The notes beneath the pieces were generated by a model, which made no database searches, was not told where the DNA came from, and saw nothing but the letters and a program-made list of their open reading frames with translations. The position numbers were made by a program, and so were the translations under genes. A stretch of DNA of 64,000 nucleotides, from positions 3,176,031 to 3,240,030 of the forward strand of contig WMCF01000018.1 of NCBI GenBank assembly GCA_009792885.1, given 5' to 3'. This stretch comes from Eremophila alpestris peregrina. Lineage: Eukaryota; Chordata; Aves; Passeriformes; Alaudidae. This document shows, piece by piece, positions 11,841 through 24,265 of this stretch (position 1 is its first letter; each line of letters starts with the position of its first letter).

Positions 11841-14800
11841 CTGTTGGTGTATCTGCACATCCTTCAGCAGGGTGTTTAGTGAGGTTTGTGCATTAAATCA
11901 GAGCCCAGGCAAGATGGAAGCCTCATCATTTCCACTGCCCTGAGAGCAGAGGCAGAGCTGAACTGAAACACCTGAGGGACTTTGGGTGACTTTACCAACA
12001 TTAGAGAGTTGAAATGAAACCTGAAGGATGAATCATGTCATTGCTGAAGGCAGGAGGGAACGGTAGGGGGCCACATTACTTGACCTGAAAATTGCTTTTG
12101 CCTGTCTGAGCATCACACCCTGGGAAAGGAATTCCTGCAGATCAGAAAAAGGGGTCTGGGGGCTTTTGCCACAAAGCTCCAAAGGGAGAATCAGTCCATA
12201 CACGAGTAGCTGTAACCTTAAAGTGAAAGATTTCGTCCTCCTGAGTCTTTCTGTGTGAAAAAACACATTATTACTGTGGGGGAATGCAGTTTAAGCATGT
12301 CCTGAAGCACTCATACTAAATTTAAAAGATGTAAGGCCTTCCGAAATCTATATTTTTGCATACAAATGAATGTGGCCATTGAAAGAAAGGTCAATCATCT
12401 TATATACATATAAATATGATATAACTTCCTTTGTCATGTACAAAAAATAATACAGGAAACACAAAAAATTATTCAGAAATGCAGGTATATCATATACCAT
12501 GATTCTGTTTGGCAATTTATTGAAATGATTCCCCAGAAATGAAAACGTCATTGGCAAATTGTGTGGGTTAATGTATTTTAAAAACTTTTCTTTGAGGTGT
12601 TTCCTCAGAGTTTTTGGATGGCCTAAATATTTTTTTCCTCAGGAAGGGAAGTGAAGGCTGTCAAAAGAGAAAGCAGCAAAATGTAAAAAATGATGAGGAA
12701 AAAAAGAGGAGAAACTGAAATAGTAACAGCAGTTAGGAGGCACAGTAGGGTCACAAGGGAATATATCCATAAATATCTGTGGCCAGTTGTCCTGGGTTTG
12801 CCAGCTCTCAACACACTACACCAGTTAAAAGAACTAATACAATTTTTAATAGTGCCAGGAACACAGTAATTGGTATGAATTTTGTAGATTAGATTGAAAT
12901 GGCAAAGTATCTGTCATAATGCAGAGGAGGCAGAAAGATTCAGCTAATGGCCCTGTTTTGTCTTTTTGTGCTGTGTTTGTGCCTTGCCATAGTAATAAAA
13001 TTTAATTTCTATTAATTCTGGTACTGAAATAATTTTCAGCGGAGGCTATGTGATATCTTGGAGTGACAAAATCACTTCACCCAGGTGATCTGAAAGGTTT
13101 TGCTGTGGCAAAACCTGGTTGGCTGGAGATATTTCTCAGTTCTGATGGGAACTGCCTTTGGAAGAAAGCTTAATGAGAGCAAGTGTGGAAATGGGAGATG
13201 ATGGACACAGTGAATGCAGAGGCTGAAGTGCTGTGCAAGGGATGGGCAAGTAAAGGGAGCATAATCAGTAATCCCTGCTCTTTCATGGAAAATAGACTGT
13301 CAGACTATCATTTCAAAACAAACAGGATCTAAATTGGTGTTATTGCCCATTTCTGCAGTGGTTTACCTTCCTAGTAAAATCTTACTGCTCTCTGCTTTGA
13401 TCCCAGTGACATTTGCCAGTGCATTTATCCCCTGTGTGAGATTTCTGTGCCTCTGGACAGCGCTGGGAGCTGCTCCAGGGTAGGGAGCAGGGCTGTGTGT
13501 TCCCAGCCTGCCTTGGGGATGTGGGGAAATCCACTCTTGATCATTCCTGTCTGTTTTCCTTTGCTCTCTAAAACATCAGGATAAATCCTTCAGGATCCAT
13601 GTTACCCTTTTGATGTTGTGGAAACAATTTTCAAAGCAATGAATGAGAGTCGGGTGTTGAACTCCTACGAATTTAACTAAGGACTGAGCCATCAGGCTGA
13701 AGTTTATGATGCTTTTCTCTTTAAAACAAAAAAAATCCTGGTTGATAGAATACACAGAATGTGAATACTATGGCAATTCAGTGGGGGAATTCCTTGTGTA
13801 CTGCCCAGTATGTGTTGAGCAATGATTATTAAAATGGCTCTTGGAAGAAAACAAAGCAGAAACCATGGAAACTGTAGGCAACTGGCATAGTGGGACTGTA
13901 TTGTAAAGCAAAGGTTTGGGGCAGAGGGCAAATTCAAATCCTGAAATAGGTACTTTTTCCTAATGTTGTGGAGGTTGACCCATCTGAATTTTGTTTGAAT
14001 GACTTTTTACTTGGCCACATTAAACTTAAATAGACAGACTATTAGCAGGTCACAGTTTGAGGTCAAAACAGACCTCATAAAACCATATGGTGACATGCAT
14101 CTCGTAAAGGTGAGGTGCAAAAACTCAATTTCATGTTGTCCTTTAAATGATCAGTTGTACATACATAAGTTGTACATCCTGATATCAATGCAAGAAATCT
14201 AATATTTCTTTTGTCTAGTAAGCTGTAACAACTATGAAGAATATTAGATTTTTCCCTTCATTGTTCATTAAACACAGCTGAAGATCAAAATTTCTCATTA
14301 TGAACCAGTATGATAAATGTACACATTCTTTTTAGACAGAAGTACTCTTCTGGATAAGGATTTTATTACGCACAGGATACAGTTTTTATTTGTTTAAAGC
14401 CATAGTTTCAGGACATAGGTGAGATTTAATAGAATGTACTTTTTGACTTCTGCACAGGAATGAATTCAACTTGAAAATGACATTTCTTCACATGTGAGAA
14501 GAAATCCACAGTTGGTACTGCCTGCAGCAGTTCCTGAAGTTTAGGTTGTGTGTGAATTAGAGGGGAGAAAATACCATTTCTCTTTTCAGCTTCCTTCTTT
14601 CCTTTAGCCTTTTCCCCCATGCTTGGTTTAATGACCACGTAGTTCCAGTGCATCTGTCCATGGTGAAAGAAAAAGCAATGCCAGTGTTCAACAACAGAGA
14701 CAACAGTAAAGGCTTTGTTTCTTAAAATGATCAGCCATGAAATACAAGAAGGTGTAAAGAACTCTTATTTTAAATCCACAGTGGCTGCCTGTATGTTAAA

Positions 14801-16083
14801 TCTAAGATGACAGATTTATTTACTGAAATCCAGAACATGTTGTATTGCAAACAGGAGTATTTGCCCTCCACAGCTCCAGAAATATTCATACTTAGAAACA
14901 AAGTATTGAATTTAAAACACGGTGACCTAAAGAGTTTCCTGCCATCTTCTGTTTATTATGAAATCAGTTTCCCAATTACCTAAGACCTTTTTTTTATTTA
15001 AATTATTTCCATGATACTAGCTCACCATGCTTTTTGCCTGCCTGACCATTGCTGGGTGTGGACCTGCTTGAGGGAAAAACTCCTTAGTGCCAAATGCTGG
15101 GCATGAATGGAGCATGGAATCACCTGTTTCATCATAAAATACAGGATCCTTAAACATTCCAAACCTTCAGTTTTGTATTTGGCACTGTGAAGAAAGGTAA
15201 GTGCAAAACTCAGCAGTTAACTCATGTTAAGTGCAAAATTTTAAAAAGAACTGGAATCTCTCTTATACAAGATTTCTTTTTGTGCTACAGCAGAACAAAT
15301 TTCAGTAATAATGTCATGTGCTGATGAAGCTACCTATTTCAGTGGGAGTTAAGCTGATACTAATAATGTGCTTCTGAAAATCCAGTGGACTCACTTTGTA
15401 CTTTTACTACTAAGTAAATTAAATACTTTTGCAGAAATTAGCCCTGAGCTCCTGAATGAGAATATATTTTCCATTACTTAATTTTCCTTCATATCTATCT
15501 TAAAGTGTTCAAAATTCTTGGTTGAACTGTGAAGTTGCTGAACCAAAGTCTGAAGAAGAGCTGCTTTTTCCATTTGTCAGCCTCAGAGTAGCAGGTTGCC
15601 TTTAGAAATACGACTTTCCTGAATATTCAAACATTTGAAATAAGGGGCTCTGTTTGAGACAATGTGGGAGAATGGCCTAAATCCTTAAGAGCATGCAGTA
15701 AAACAGTCTTTTTTTGGGTTTACTAAATTAGTAGAGGAGCAGTGAGACAACACAACATGTGTGAGGCACTGGGCTTAGGGTCCAAGAGGGCCAAGCTGAT
15801 GCAGAAGTCAGCAAGGTCCAATCCAATCAATATGAGCAGTTAAAAAATGAGCTGAGCTTCACTGTTCTGGGTGTCCTTCTGGGCTGTTTTAGACGTATGT
15901 CTTAAAAAGAGCATTTGTTCTGGACAGCTTTTCCTACTACTTTGCTGTCATCCTTCATGTCTAGCTGGTTTCTTTCCTTCCCCCTTTTATTTTTTTTTTT
16001 TTAATTTCACACAGTTTAAAATAAGGCCAGCAATATAAATTGCCTTTTGGTGTTTACTGTCCCTTCCAAATAGGTTCCCCCCC

Positions 16084-16108
16084 ATCTAGCTCTTCAAAAG
16101 AGCTAGAT
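16084..16108. repeat. Short perfect hairpin repeat
   Basis: ATCTAGCTCTT (16084-16094) and AAGAGCTAGAT (16098-16108) are exact reverse complements around a 3-base CAA loop. It could form a compact hairpin. No gene is nearby. Confidence 0.8.
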
Positions 16109-17439
16109 TTGCTGCAAGATTTATCACCAGTACATAATTTTTGCTAACTGGAAAAATTCTAAGCAGAATTTTAAATTAGATTTTAAAATATTAGATATGT
16201 ATCTATATTTTTTTCTTTTTTAAATTATGACACACCAAAGGAGTGAAATGTCAGATCCTTTTGTCTATTAGGGAAGCTGCTATGCTGACCTATTTTGCCT
16301 TAATTAAATTGTAGAGGGATGTTCCTTCATTGCCAGGTGCTGTGCAGTCTCCCTTAGTAACTCTCACTTCACTTTGGTGTCAGGAGTATAGTCTTGACTG
16401 GGTAAGTCAGATGGGTTTGGGGAACAGAGCAATGCCTTTGTTTTCTGGGAGCTTTACTGATGTTTGATGTAGATTGTGGCACTCTTCAGGTGACAGATTA
16501 AATCCTGAAGTGGCTTCAGACTAACTCTGCCTTACCTCTGGATGTCATTCTGAGCCAAGGACTAGCTGAATTGTCTTTGCTCTGGGTGCAGTAACCCAGG
16601 TCTAAGCCTGGGGACGTGGCACAGGTCCACACTGCAGTGAGGTGCAGTTCTGGTAGTTCAGAATGTTTCAGTGGGCCTCTGACAGTGATGGAGTCACTTC
16701 TGTGAATTTTAGCAGGCTCAAGCCCTAGACCTATGGTAAGGGATTATAAATGTGGACAGCAGTTGTGAATTTTAAAATAGATTTCATTGTGTCTTCTTAT
16801 GTTTCATTGTTTGTCTCTGAAAGCTTTCCAGTGACTTTTAGGGCCCTTCCTAAAATCAGAAGTGAGGAGGTACTGCTGGGTTTCAAAGCTTAACTTCATC
16901 CAATACCGTGTCAGTTTTTCCTACTTTTTAACTGGAATTCAGTGCAAGTTCACAGATTTGACAGCTTTTGAGGTTGGGAAGAGTTGTTTGTGAGATTCAG
17001 AGCTGGAGCTGTGTGGAGTGGGCACCATGAGCCCATCCTCTGCTGTGGGAAATGGTGCCAAACCAACTGGTGCCACTGCAGAGCTGGGGTCCTGCTGCTG
17101 CTGCACCCTGTCATGTCTGTGATACTGCTCTCTCTGTTTCTTCACAGTCCTTACAGGCCAGCAGGGAACACAGGGAACAGCTAAAGAGAAGTAATGAACA
17201 AGGGGGGTTGTATGGTGAATATCTTCAGCTACGATGTGGAAAATGTTCAGATGGAAACCATGGCCTGAAAGATAATGCTGAGCCAAGGGGTGAGGAAATG
17301 AAAGCCTGTGGCTCTTTGGAGACCAAACACTTCATAAGAACCACCACAGGCTGGAGCCCAAGGTGGACTGATGGCAGAGGCTTGGGAAGGGGGCACACCA
17401 CAGGAAGGAGAAGCACTGGATTCAAGTGAGATATGAGCT

Positions 17440-17493
17440 GTCTAGAAAAGCTAAAATTAAAAAAAGCTAAAATTGTCTGAAAAAGCTAAAATA
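17440..17493 (+). repeat. Short direct repeats around AAAAGCTAAAAT
   Basis: The motif AAAAGCTAAAAT occurs three times, starting at 17446, 17462 and 17481. The first and third copies also share the flanking TGTCT, which suggests local duplication. Confidence 0.75.
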
Positions 17494-19697
17494 TAATTCA
17501 AGCTTTCTGACCTAAGCTAAGCTGCACCATGACTCTGGAGGGTGCCTGCTTTCTTTTAGAAAGTATGAGCCATCCTATCTCGGTGCATCCAAGCCCTGGG
17601 ATCAGATGTTGTTGCCTGGTATAGTTCCTCAGGCAACAGTCTGGGGGCTTAAATTCCTATCTGTTATCCCTCTTACACAAATGGTAGAGGTCTCACAGCA
17701 ACCACCAGCAAGGATATTTTAACTGACAATATTGACAGAGACAATTTATAGCCTATTGTGTGGATGCAGCTGCTGAGCATTCATATCCTGCCACCTTCTT
17801 GGCATTCCTGACTTTATTTTTGACAAAGGGTGTTTGACCAGGAATACCTTCATATCTCAGCATAACTCATATCCTGGCAATTTGCATCTTTTCTCTATTG
17901 ACTTTCTCCAGCTGCCTTTCCTTCCTTCTCTTAGTTCTCTCACACACAAATATCTCTGGTTGAAAAAAAGAAGAAAAAGAAAATGTATGTGTGTGTGTAA
18001 GTAAATGAAGCTAAAACCATAATTACAAACCATAAATAAAACTCAGTAACAGAAGAAGTGGCAGTTTGGCAAATGTTTTACATAAATCAATTCTGAAACC
18101 AATAAAATTTCTGTATTTACTACTGCAATTAAAAATCTTTTTACACGGATAAGAGACAAAGGGTTTTGAAGGGCCATCTTTTCAAACTCCACTTTTAGGG
18201 TTTCCTTAGGGTGGTGCTGACTGCAGAGGACACTCAGTGTGTTCTGCCAAGGCATTGCAAAGCCTGTGAGCAGAGAGCCGGGGAGAAAGTCTTTGTGCAG
18301 GTATATTTTACTTTATGAAATTATTAGTTTTGCCTTTTACCCAGGTGCTCAGCCATAAAGCTCAGCCCTGCTGCAGTGCCCCTAAGTCATGTACCATGTA
18401 GAGCATCTCCCTACAGCTCCCTCTGAGCTCCCCTTGCTCCCCCAGAGCATTCCTGGCTTGAGGCACACAAGCAGGGCTGCAGTGCCCAGCTGTGCCTGGG
18501 CTGTTGGCACCCCACAGGGGTCAGGAAATCACTTTTCTCCCTTGCTATATCACACACAGACTCCTTCTTCAGCTGCTTTTCTAGGGATTGTTACTATTTC
18601 CTGACTAAGTTTTCACAGCATGTTTGTCCTTGCCACAGCACGCACTAAAAAGGACAGAACAACCTCCCAAACCTGGTTGAGCAGTGGGTGGAAGATGGAG
18701 GTAGATTATTTTCCCCAAGGTAACCTGGGTGAAACATGAGGTGAAGAAGAAAAGCTGAGAGTCCTATTTTCACCCCTGCTTTTTCCTGGGGTGCAGCACA
18801 GTGACACCATGTCGAGGATGTGCTGTGCAGTTGCACCTTGTGGCCAAGGAGTGCTGACCCCACGGGCATTCTGCTCCAAGTGGTAGCTCCCTCCTCACTG
18901 CTGAGGGGCTGCTCAGTGTCAGAACAGTGGTCAATCACCCTTAAGGTCCTTTGAGTGATCTCCAAGCAGCTTGAGTGAAGTCCCAAGCAGTTCCAGCCAA
19001 AGGACTCATAGAAATTAAAAATAAGTGGCTTCTTGTGGCATCTTGAAAAGCAGCCCCTACCACTAGGATTTTTATTTTTTAAAGCCTCCCCTGTTTTTCA
19101 TCTTGCCTGCTGGGAGGCTCAGGCTGCTGGCTGGCTCAGCACACAGAGGAGAGTTTGGTGTGGCTGTGATTGACAGGGCCATGGTGTTCTGTCAAGGAGG
19201 TTTTGATTTAGAAACCAAGTGGTTTGGGGAAATTTCAATGGGATAGCTTCCAGTGACCTGAAGTGAAGTTGCCTTTCAAACACAGGGATGCTCATCCCTT
19301 TCTGTGCCCCCTTATTCATCTGCAATTCTTGTGGGGAGACAGAGAGGTCTCTGTTATTTCCTGGTCTATGCTATTTTTTCCTGTCTCCCTGTCTTTCCCC
19401 ACTGAAGTATCCCAGCAATGCCAGGAGGCTGGTATGCCCTGGGAGGGTAAGAATAGTCTACAATGGCAGAGATCACTCCTGCTGTTGTTTGTCCAGTTGC
19501 AGTTGCCTGGACAGAGGGTCCACACAGAGGTAGGAGCAATTGGATCTGACAAACAAGAGCATTTGCAAGACAAAGTGTTAAAGCCTGAAGAAGATCAACA
19601 TTCAAAACTAAGTCCTGTTCAAATCATCAGAATAATCCCTCATCACCACATTGTTTTGGCTGAGTTCCTGATTTCTGTCCTTCACCCTTAGCAAAAA

Positions 19698-19751
19698 TTC
19701 CTTCCTTTTTATTTTTTCTTCCCTTTTTTACCCCTTTTCTTCCCTGTCTAG
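19698..19751 (+). other. GJD4: Polypyrimidine tract with AG: possible splice acceptor or promoter edge of GJD4
   Basis: A stretch of about 50 bases that is almost all pyrimidine ends in CTGTCTAG at 19751. It lies 72 bases before the GJD4 start codon. This is what a 3' splice site looks like, so the coding exon might be preceded by a non-coding 5' exon. Alternatively, the CCAAT at 19755-19759 and the A-rich GATAAAA just after it could be core promoter elements. The sequence alone does not decide between these. Confidence 0.35.
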
Positions 19752-19823
19752 GTCCAATCTCCTTTGGAAATGATAAAACTGTCAGGACATCTGGAGCTGG
19801 GAGTGTTTTGAGACTGCTCAGAC

Positions 19824-19887
19824 ATGGAGCACTGGGACTCACTGGGATTTTTGATAGTCACTCTCAACTATAATGTGACTATTGTAG
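19824..19887 (+). CDS. GJD4: Connexin delta-4, coding exon 1
   Basis: This 64-nt exon encodes the connexin N-terminal helix: a start ATG at 19824-19826 in a strong context (G at -3 and +4), then MEHWDSLGFLIVTLNYNVTIV and the first base of a glycine codon. Vertebrate GJD4 proteins start MEGVDLLGFLIITLNCNVTMVG, so the match is close and position by position. The exon ends at 19887, directly before a consensus donor GTAAGT. The first base of the Gly codon joins GG at 22601 to restore GKLW, the connexin hallmark at the start of the first membrane segment. The N-terminal helix of connexins lies inside the channel pore and takes part in voltage gating. The exon is too short to be found by open-frame scanning and was located by eye from the family motif. 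Confidence 0.92.
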
Positions 19888-22600
19888 GTAAGTACTTTTA
19901 AAAGAGCTCTCTTCCTTGTTTTGCTGCTTCGTATCCTGAAGCCACTCAAGTGCCCTACTGGTAATTAACTTTATTTCAGGCTATGATTCTGTGATCTGTA
20001 CAGTAAGTTGTTTTCTTGATACCTGATAGAAGAGGTTAATGTATTTCTTTTCTTGTTAAACAGATTACTTCTCTCTCTTTGATAGATTTTTCCTGAACAT
20101 TGTGTAAAATATGCTGCCAAGGTTTTCAAATTTGGGTCTTCTTGATGACAGGACTTCTTGTCAGCTGGAAGAAGGGATCATGGTAAAAAGAAGGGATCAT
20201 TACATCACACAGAAGTAATGCTGAACTTGTACCACATGAAGTGAATGGTAGAATATATCAATAGCTTTAGTAACAAATTAAAAAAGTTAAAGAAGAGGAC
20301 AGAAAACCCACTCTCTTTTACAGGAAGAATTTTGTGGTTACTACCACTGTGGTTAATTATTGCTTTTCATTCTTTATTTTTATAAACAAATAAGGATCAC
20401 ATGCATTAAAAAAAAATATGCAAACCAAAGAAATTGACATTGTCTTTTCCTTAGCTAAGGGTTTGCTGTTTATTTTTTACCCCTATTATTTAAATAAGAT
20501 TCTGTTCCTCTTTTGTGGGCTGCTTTGAACAGTGTGAGCCAGAGAAAAACTTTCAAGGGCCCTTTAAAGACTCTTTGCCTGCAGCAGTTGCTGTAGTTTA
20601 TGCTGTGCTCTGCAGGGAGCATCCAGCTGAGCCCCAGCAGGGCTGCTGGAGAGGCTTGTTCTTGGATGTTTAATCAAGATTGGGTCTTTAGGGACAGGGA
20701 TGCATGGAGGGGTTATCTCTCAAATGTATGTCACACTAAACCACTTCCTAAGGAGCCATTGATTTTTCTTAAGCAGTATTCCCTATTGCACATGTTCTAA
20801 TTAAAAATTGATAGTGAAATAACATGTAGTATTTTGAGCCTAATTAACTAATGAGCCTCAAACACTTTGAGGTCCTTGCAGGGAAAAAAATGCTACCTCA
20901 GGATGAAACATGGTTTGTTAAAAATGACAGATTCAGCAGAGCTGGTGTTTCCTATTGACCCACACTGTGTCAAAAAGTGAGTAACAGTTCAGCCTGCCAG
21001 CAAACACAGGAAGCTGGAAACACAGCAAAACCACCACTACAGCTCAGGTGATTAAAGATAAAATGGAAAGGACTCAATTTATTTATGGTTGGATAATATA
21101 TTATTTTGCCAGGAGCAGCAGTTTGTCTGATGATCTCTCACACACCTTACATATTCATGTTTTTCCACTGCAGAGTTTTACTGTTTTAGCCCATAATCAG
21201 TCTACTGGCCACAAATGTTTTCTAGAGAGCACTTGAACAGTACAATAATAGGTACCACATGGAGTTGTGGAAATATTTGAATATTTTCAATTCACACCAA
21301 CTATTGGGCAATAGTTTTATGGGAAATACAGAAGAAAATTCTCCAAGGCAACACCCATAAATAGTTGTATAGTCTGTAGAAAAATGCTTTGTGATCTGGA
21401 TTTTTTAAAAGCCTTTATAGTGTGTATTGGTGCTATTTCACAGATTGCACTCAAAACCTTGTGTGCATGTGAGATGTGCATTCACTATTAATGACTTGAG
21501 CTTTTCAGTACATTTCTCAGCCATTAACTCTGTATAATATACTTTAGTCACTGAGTCTTGCTGTTTCTCTGCCTATGTTTACAATTCGTGTCTGAACAAT
21601 TCTTTAAATCAGAATTAACCTTATAATTCTTTTATGTTGGGTTCCCCACCCCCCTTTTTTTTTGTTTTTAAGCAGTTATTTTCCTCTTTTCTTGTAGAGG
21701 ATCATTAAATTAAATTACTTTTTCAAAACTATATTGGGAATTGGTGATGGGATTCAAAAGGAAATGTGAGAAATTCAAATGCTAAACTTAACTTCAGATG
21801 TTAAATACGTGTTTGTACAGAATGCATTTTTAACTTTTGACAACAGAATGGTATATCTTTAAGCCTTCCCAGCCAGGAAAAGGTTTTAAACTTCCACAGA
21901 ATCGTAGAATGGTTTGATAGAAGGGAACTTGAGGTCTGAATGGAGAAAAGCTGCTCACTGAGGTGAACGAAGGTTGGAAATCATGGCCAAGCAACAGAGA
22001 GAAATGTCTGGGGTGCACATTTGCACACACAAATGTACATATGTAGAAGACTTTGCATAAGTTTGCTAATAAGAAAAATAATAGCTAATTAATAGCTTGC
22101 TGGTAAATACCCTTCTAGATGTAATGGAAAGATTTTGTTGGCCAAAGTAAACTTCACATACAATGTCATGGCCAAGACCAAGAACAAATACTATGTCATG
22201 GAGCAATCTTCTCTGCCTAGATGAGTCTCATACTATATTACCTGATCTCTATTATTGAAATAGGACAAAATTCAGCTGCAGGAATCCAACAACAAGGAAA
22301 AACTGTGGGTGAAATGGGATTGTTTGGTCAGTTATGATCTCTTTTTATCAGAGAGTTTTCATTAGGTTTCAGTTGTATGTTTACCTGCCACATTGTCAAT
22401 TCTAGATGAAGATTATGGAATACATCAGCTACACATTTTCACTGGATTTTCAGTCCCAATCAAAAAAAAAAAAAAAAGAAGGTGCTAATAAGGGGGGAGA
22501 CTATTGCTTCAAATGCCTCGTGTATAGAAAGAGCATCACTGCATGGCCTGCCTTCCTTCTTGAGCCCTGACTCTTTTTCTTACCTTTCCCTCTCTTGCAG
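19888..22600 (+). other. GJD4: GJD4 intron 1
   Basis: The intron is bounded by donor GTAAGT (19888-19893) and a pyrimidine-rich acceptor ending TCTCTTGCAG (22591-22600). A single intron after the N-terminal coding segment is typical of delta connexins. It contains a 20-bp-period direct repeat of AAGAAGGGATCAT (20169-20181 and 20189-20201), a short CR1 remnant at 21893-21945 and a 16-base A run at 22462-22477. I see no other gene inside. Confidence 0.88.
21893..21945 (-). mobile_element. CR1 LINE remnant, minus strand
   Basis: The plus strand reads 'cacagaatcgtagaatggtt' followed by 'gatagaagggaacttgaggt', the reverse complement of the extreme CR1 3' end. Only about 50 bases are preserved, inside the GJD4 intron. 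Confidence 0.75.
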
Positions 22601-23787
22601 GGAAGCTCTGGCTGGTGTTGACAGTCCTGCTGCGGGTGGCAGTGGTGGTGTTTGCAGGATACCCCCTGTACCAGGATGAGCAGGAGCGCTTCATCTGCAA
22701 CACCCTGCAGCCAGGATGCTCCAACGTGTGCTATGACTTGTTCTCTCCTGTATCTCACTTTAGGTTCTGGCTCATCCAGACTGTGTCTATCCTGCTGCCT
22801 TATGCTGCGTTCAGCATTTATGTTTTGCACAAGGCAGCTGTGTACCTTGTAGGAATGCACTGCCTGGTGCATGGGTGCAGGAGGAACAAGGGTTCATCAA
22901 GCCCCAAAGATGTAAAGGAGCTCTGTAGAAGTGCAGTTGTCAATAGAGGAGATTGTGGTGCAGACAGCCTGAGTGTCCTTAATTTTTCAGGGGCATATAC
23001 CATTCATCTTTTTATTAGGACCCTTCTTGAGGTTGCCTTTGCAGCTGTGCAATATTTCCTTTTTGGATTTTCTGTTCCTGACCGCTTTTCATGCTACCAC
23101 TCCCCTTGCACAAGCACTGTTGACTGTTACATCTCCCGGCCCACTGAGAAATCCATCATGATGATTTTCATCTGGGGGGTCAGCAGTCTGTCCTTCCTGC
23201 TCAGCCTTGCTGATCTCCTCTGTGCCCTGCAGAGAATGACAGCAAGAAACCAAAAGAACAAGCTGGTGGCAAAGCCCTGCACAGAGGAGGAGTGCATGGT
23301 ACCTCTTCCCCCAGTCCAGCACAGCAGCTCTTCTCCACCTCAAAATGGGGATGGCCCAGCAGCAAATAGCTGTCAAATCAGTGATGGCTCCAGCTCACTT
23401 CTCTCTGGAGAGGAAGAAGAGGCTGTTCTTCATGCTGAAGGTGTCCCTCAGCAAAGTGCCAGCGCTGACCTCAGCAGCAGCAGCAATAAGTGCTGTCTAC
23501 CAGGAGACCTTGCTGCTGATCAGCAGAGCACTGAGGGACCCTTGTGTGCCAGTGACCAGCAAGGAACTCCCTGCAGCCAAGTGAGATCCAGACTTCAGCA
23601 AGACCTCATTAAAGATACTGCCCTGCCTTTGAGACCTCAGCTCGAGTCTCCCCTTGGAGTTTCTTCCTCTGTTGTTCAGAGCAAGCTTTCAGGGTTCTAC
23701 CCTTCAGCTGAGCTAAAAAGCCCTGATGCACAATCAAATTACAGCAGCACTGGCTGCCTGAGGTCAAAAAAGTCAGAATGGGTATAG
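22601..23787 (+). CDS. GJD4: Connexin delta-4, coding exon 2
   Basis: This exon carries most of the connexin. With exon 1 it gives a 416-residue protein (stop TAG at 23785-23787). Connexins form hexameric hemichannels that pair between cells to make gap junctions; mammalian GJD4 is associated with skeletal muscle and its satellite cells. Visible features are TM1 at about 22-42, and extracellular loop 1 with the C-x6-C-x3-C pattern (Cys54, 61, 65, within ERFICNTLQPGCSNVCYD). TM2 is at about 74-97, a cytoplasmic loop at 98-151, and TM3 at about 153-177. Loop 2 has C-x4-C-x5-C (Cys186, 191, 197), the shortened spacing I associate with GJD4 as opposed to the usual C-x5-C-x5-C. TM4 is at about 205-231. 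A 185-residue Ser-rich cytoplasmic tail ends KKSEWV, the same type of C-terminus (KSEWV) as in mammalian GJD4. The tail is longer than in the human protein (about 370 residues in total). No frame break is seen. Confidence 0.95.
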
Positions 23788-24265
23788 AAGCCAGAGTGAA
23801 CACTACTCTGTGACCTGGACAGGGCAAGTAATTGCGTCACTGAAGAGGCTTCAGGGTTTCAGCTGAATCCCTTGGCTGTGGTTATGCTGCAGAGATGCTC
23901 TACTATGCTACATACCTCCATTAGAAAAGAAGCAAAAGCTCTGGATCAGAATTTGAAGGGTATTACTTAAAGGGACATGTTCTTTGGAAAATGTGAACTT
24001 TTTATGTTTTCCTGCATGTAGATGGTTAAAAAAGGCTGTGGACTGTCACTGATGTGATTGACCTGGTTTTCCAGGAGTATGTGTGAGCACTTGTTTACTC
24101 TAACCTAGTTTTATTTTGAAAGATTGAGCTTAGCAAAGATATGCTATCTACTGTAAGAAGCCTAATGTATCTCCTCATACTAAATTATCAAAGCCCACTC
24201 TAAGACAGGATATTCAAGAAGACTAGACAGTGGATAAAATAAAAACACTTGTTTGTGGCAAAGTG
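23788..24265 (+). other. GJD4: GJD4 3' untranslated region
   Basis: Non-coding sequence runs from the GJD4 stop to just past a canonical AATAAA at 24238-24243. A TGTTTGTGG-type GT-rich element follows at about 24251, fitting cleavage near 24260. The CR1 copy that begins at 24391 lies beyond this predicted end. Confidence 0.6.
24238..24243 (+). terminator. GJD4: Poly(A) signal of GJD4
   Basis: This is a canonical AATAAA about 450 bases after the GJD4 stop codon, with a GT-rich sequence shortly downstream. It is the first canonical hexamer I see after the stop. Confidence 0.6.

Larger units (their letters stand above)
6491..19700. other. Intergenic region between CCNY and GJD4
   Basis: No gene is recognisable in this 13-kb stretch. 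It holds two CR1 LINE fragments (7911-8036 and 11738-11840), an 18-bp tandem duplication at 11281-11312, a triplicated 12-13-bp motif at 17440-17493, and inverted repeats at 10398-10419 and 16084-16108. Open frames of 60-140 codons occur on both strands but lack domains, splice context or family resemblance that I can see. Confidence 0.7.

Noticed and set aside
17052..17429. 125-codon plus-strand frame
   Set aside because: It has no recognisable domain and runs antisense to a similar-sized frame.
19263..19691. 142-codon plus-strand frame just upstream of GJD4 exon 1
   Set aside because: No domain, and short frames are also open on the other strand. It could at most overlap a non-coding leader.
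19977..20000. Possible CR1 terminal repeat (CTATGATTCTGTGATCT)
   Set aside because: Only the last 17 bases resemble CR1, with no adjoining CR1 body, so chance is equally likely.
22615..22617. GTG at 22615 as start of the connexin
   Set aside because: It lies inside TM1. The true start is the ATG in exon 1 at 19824, joined by a consensus intron.
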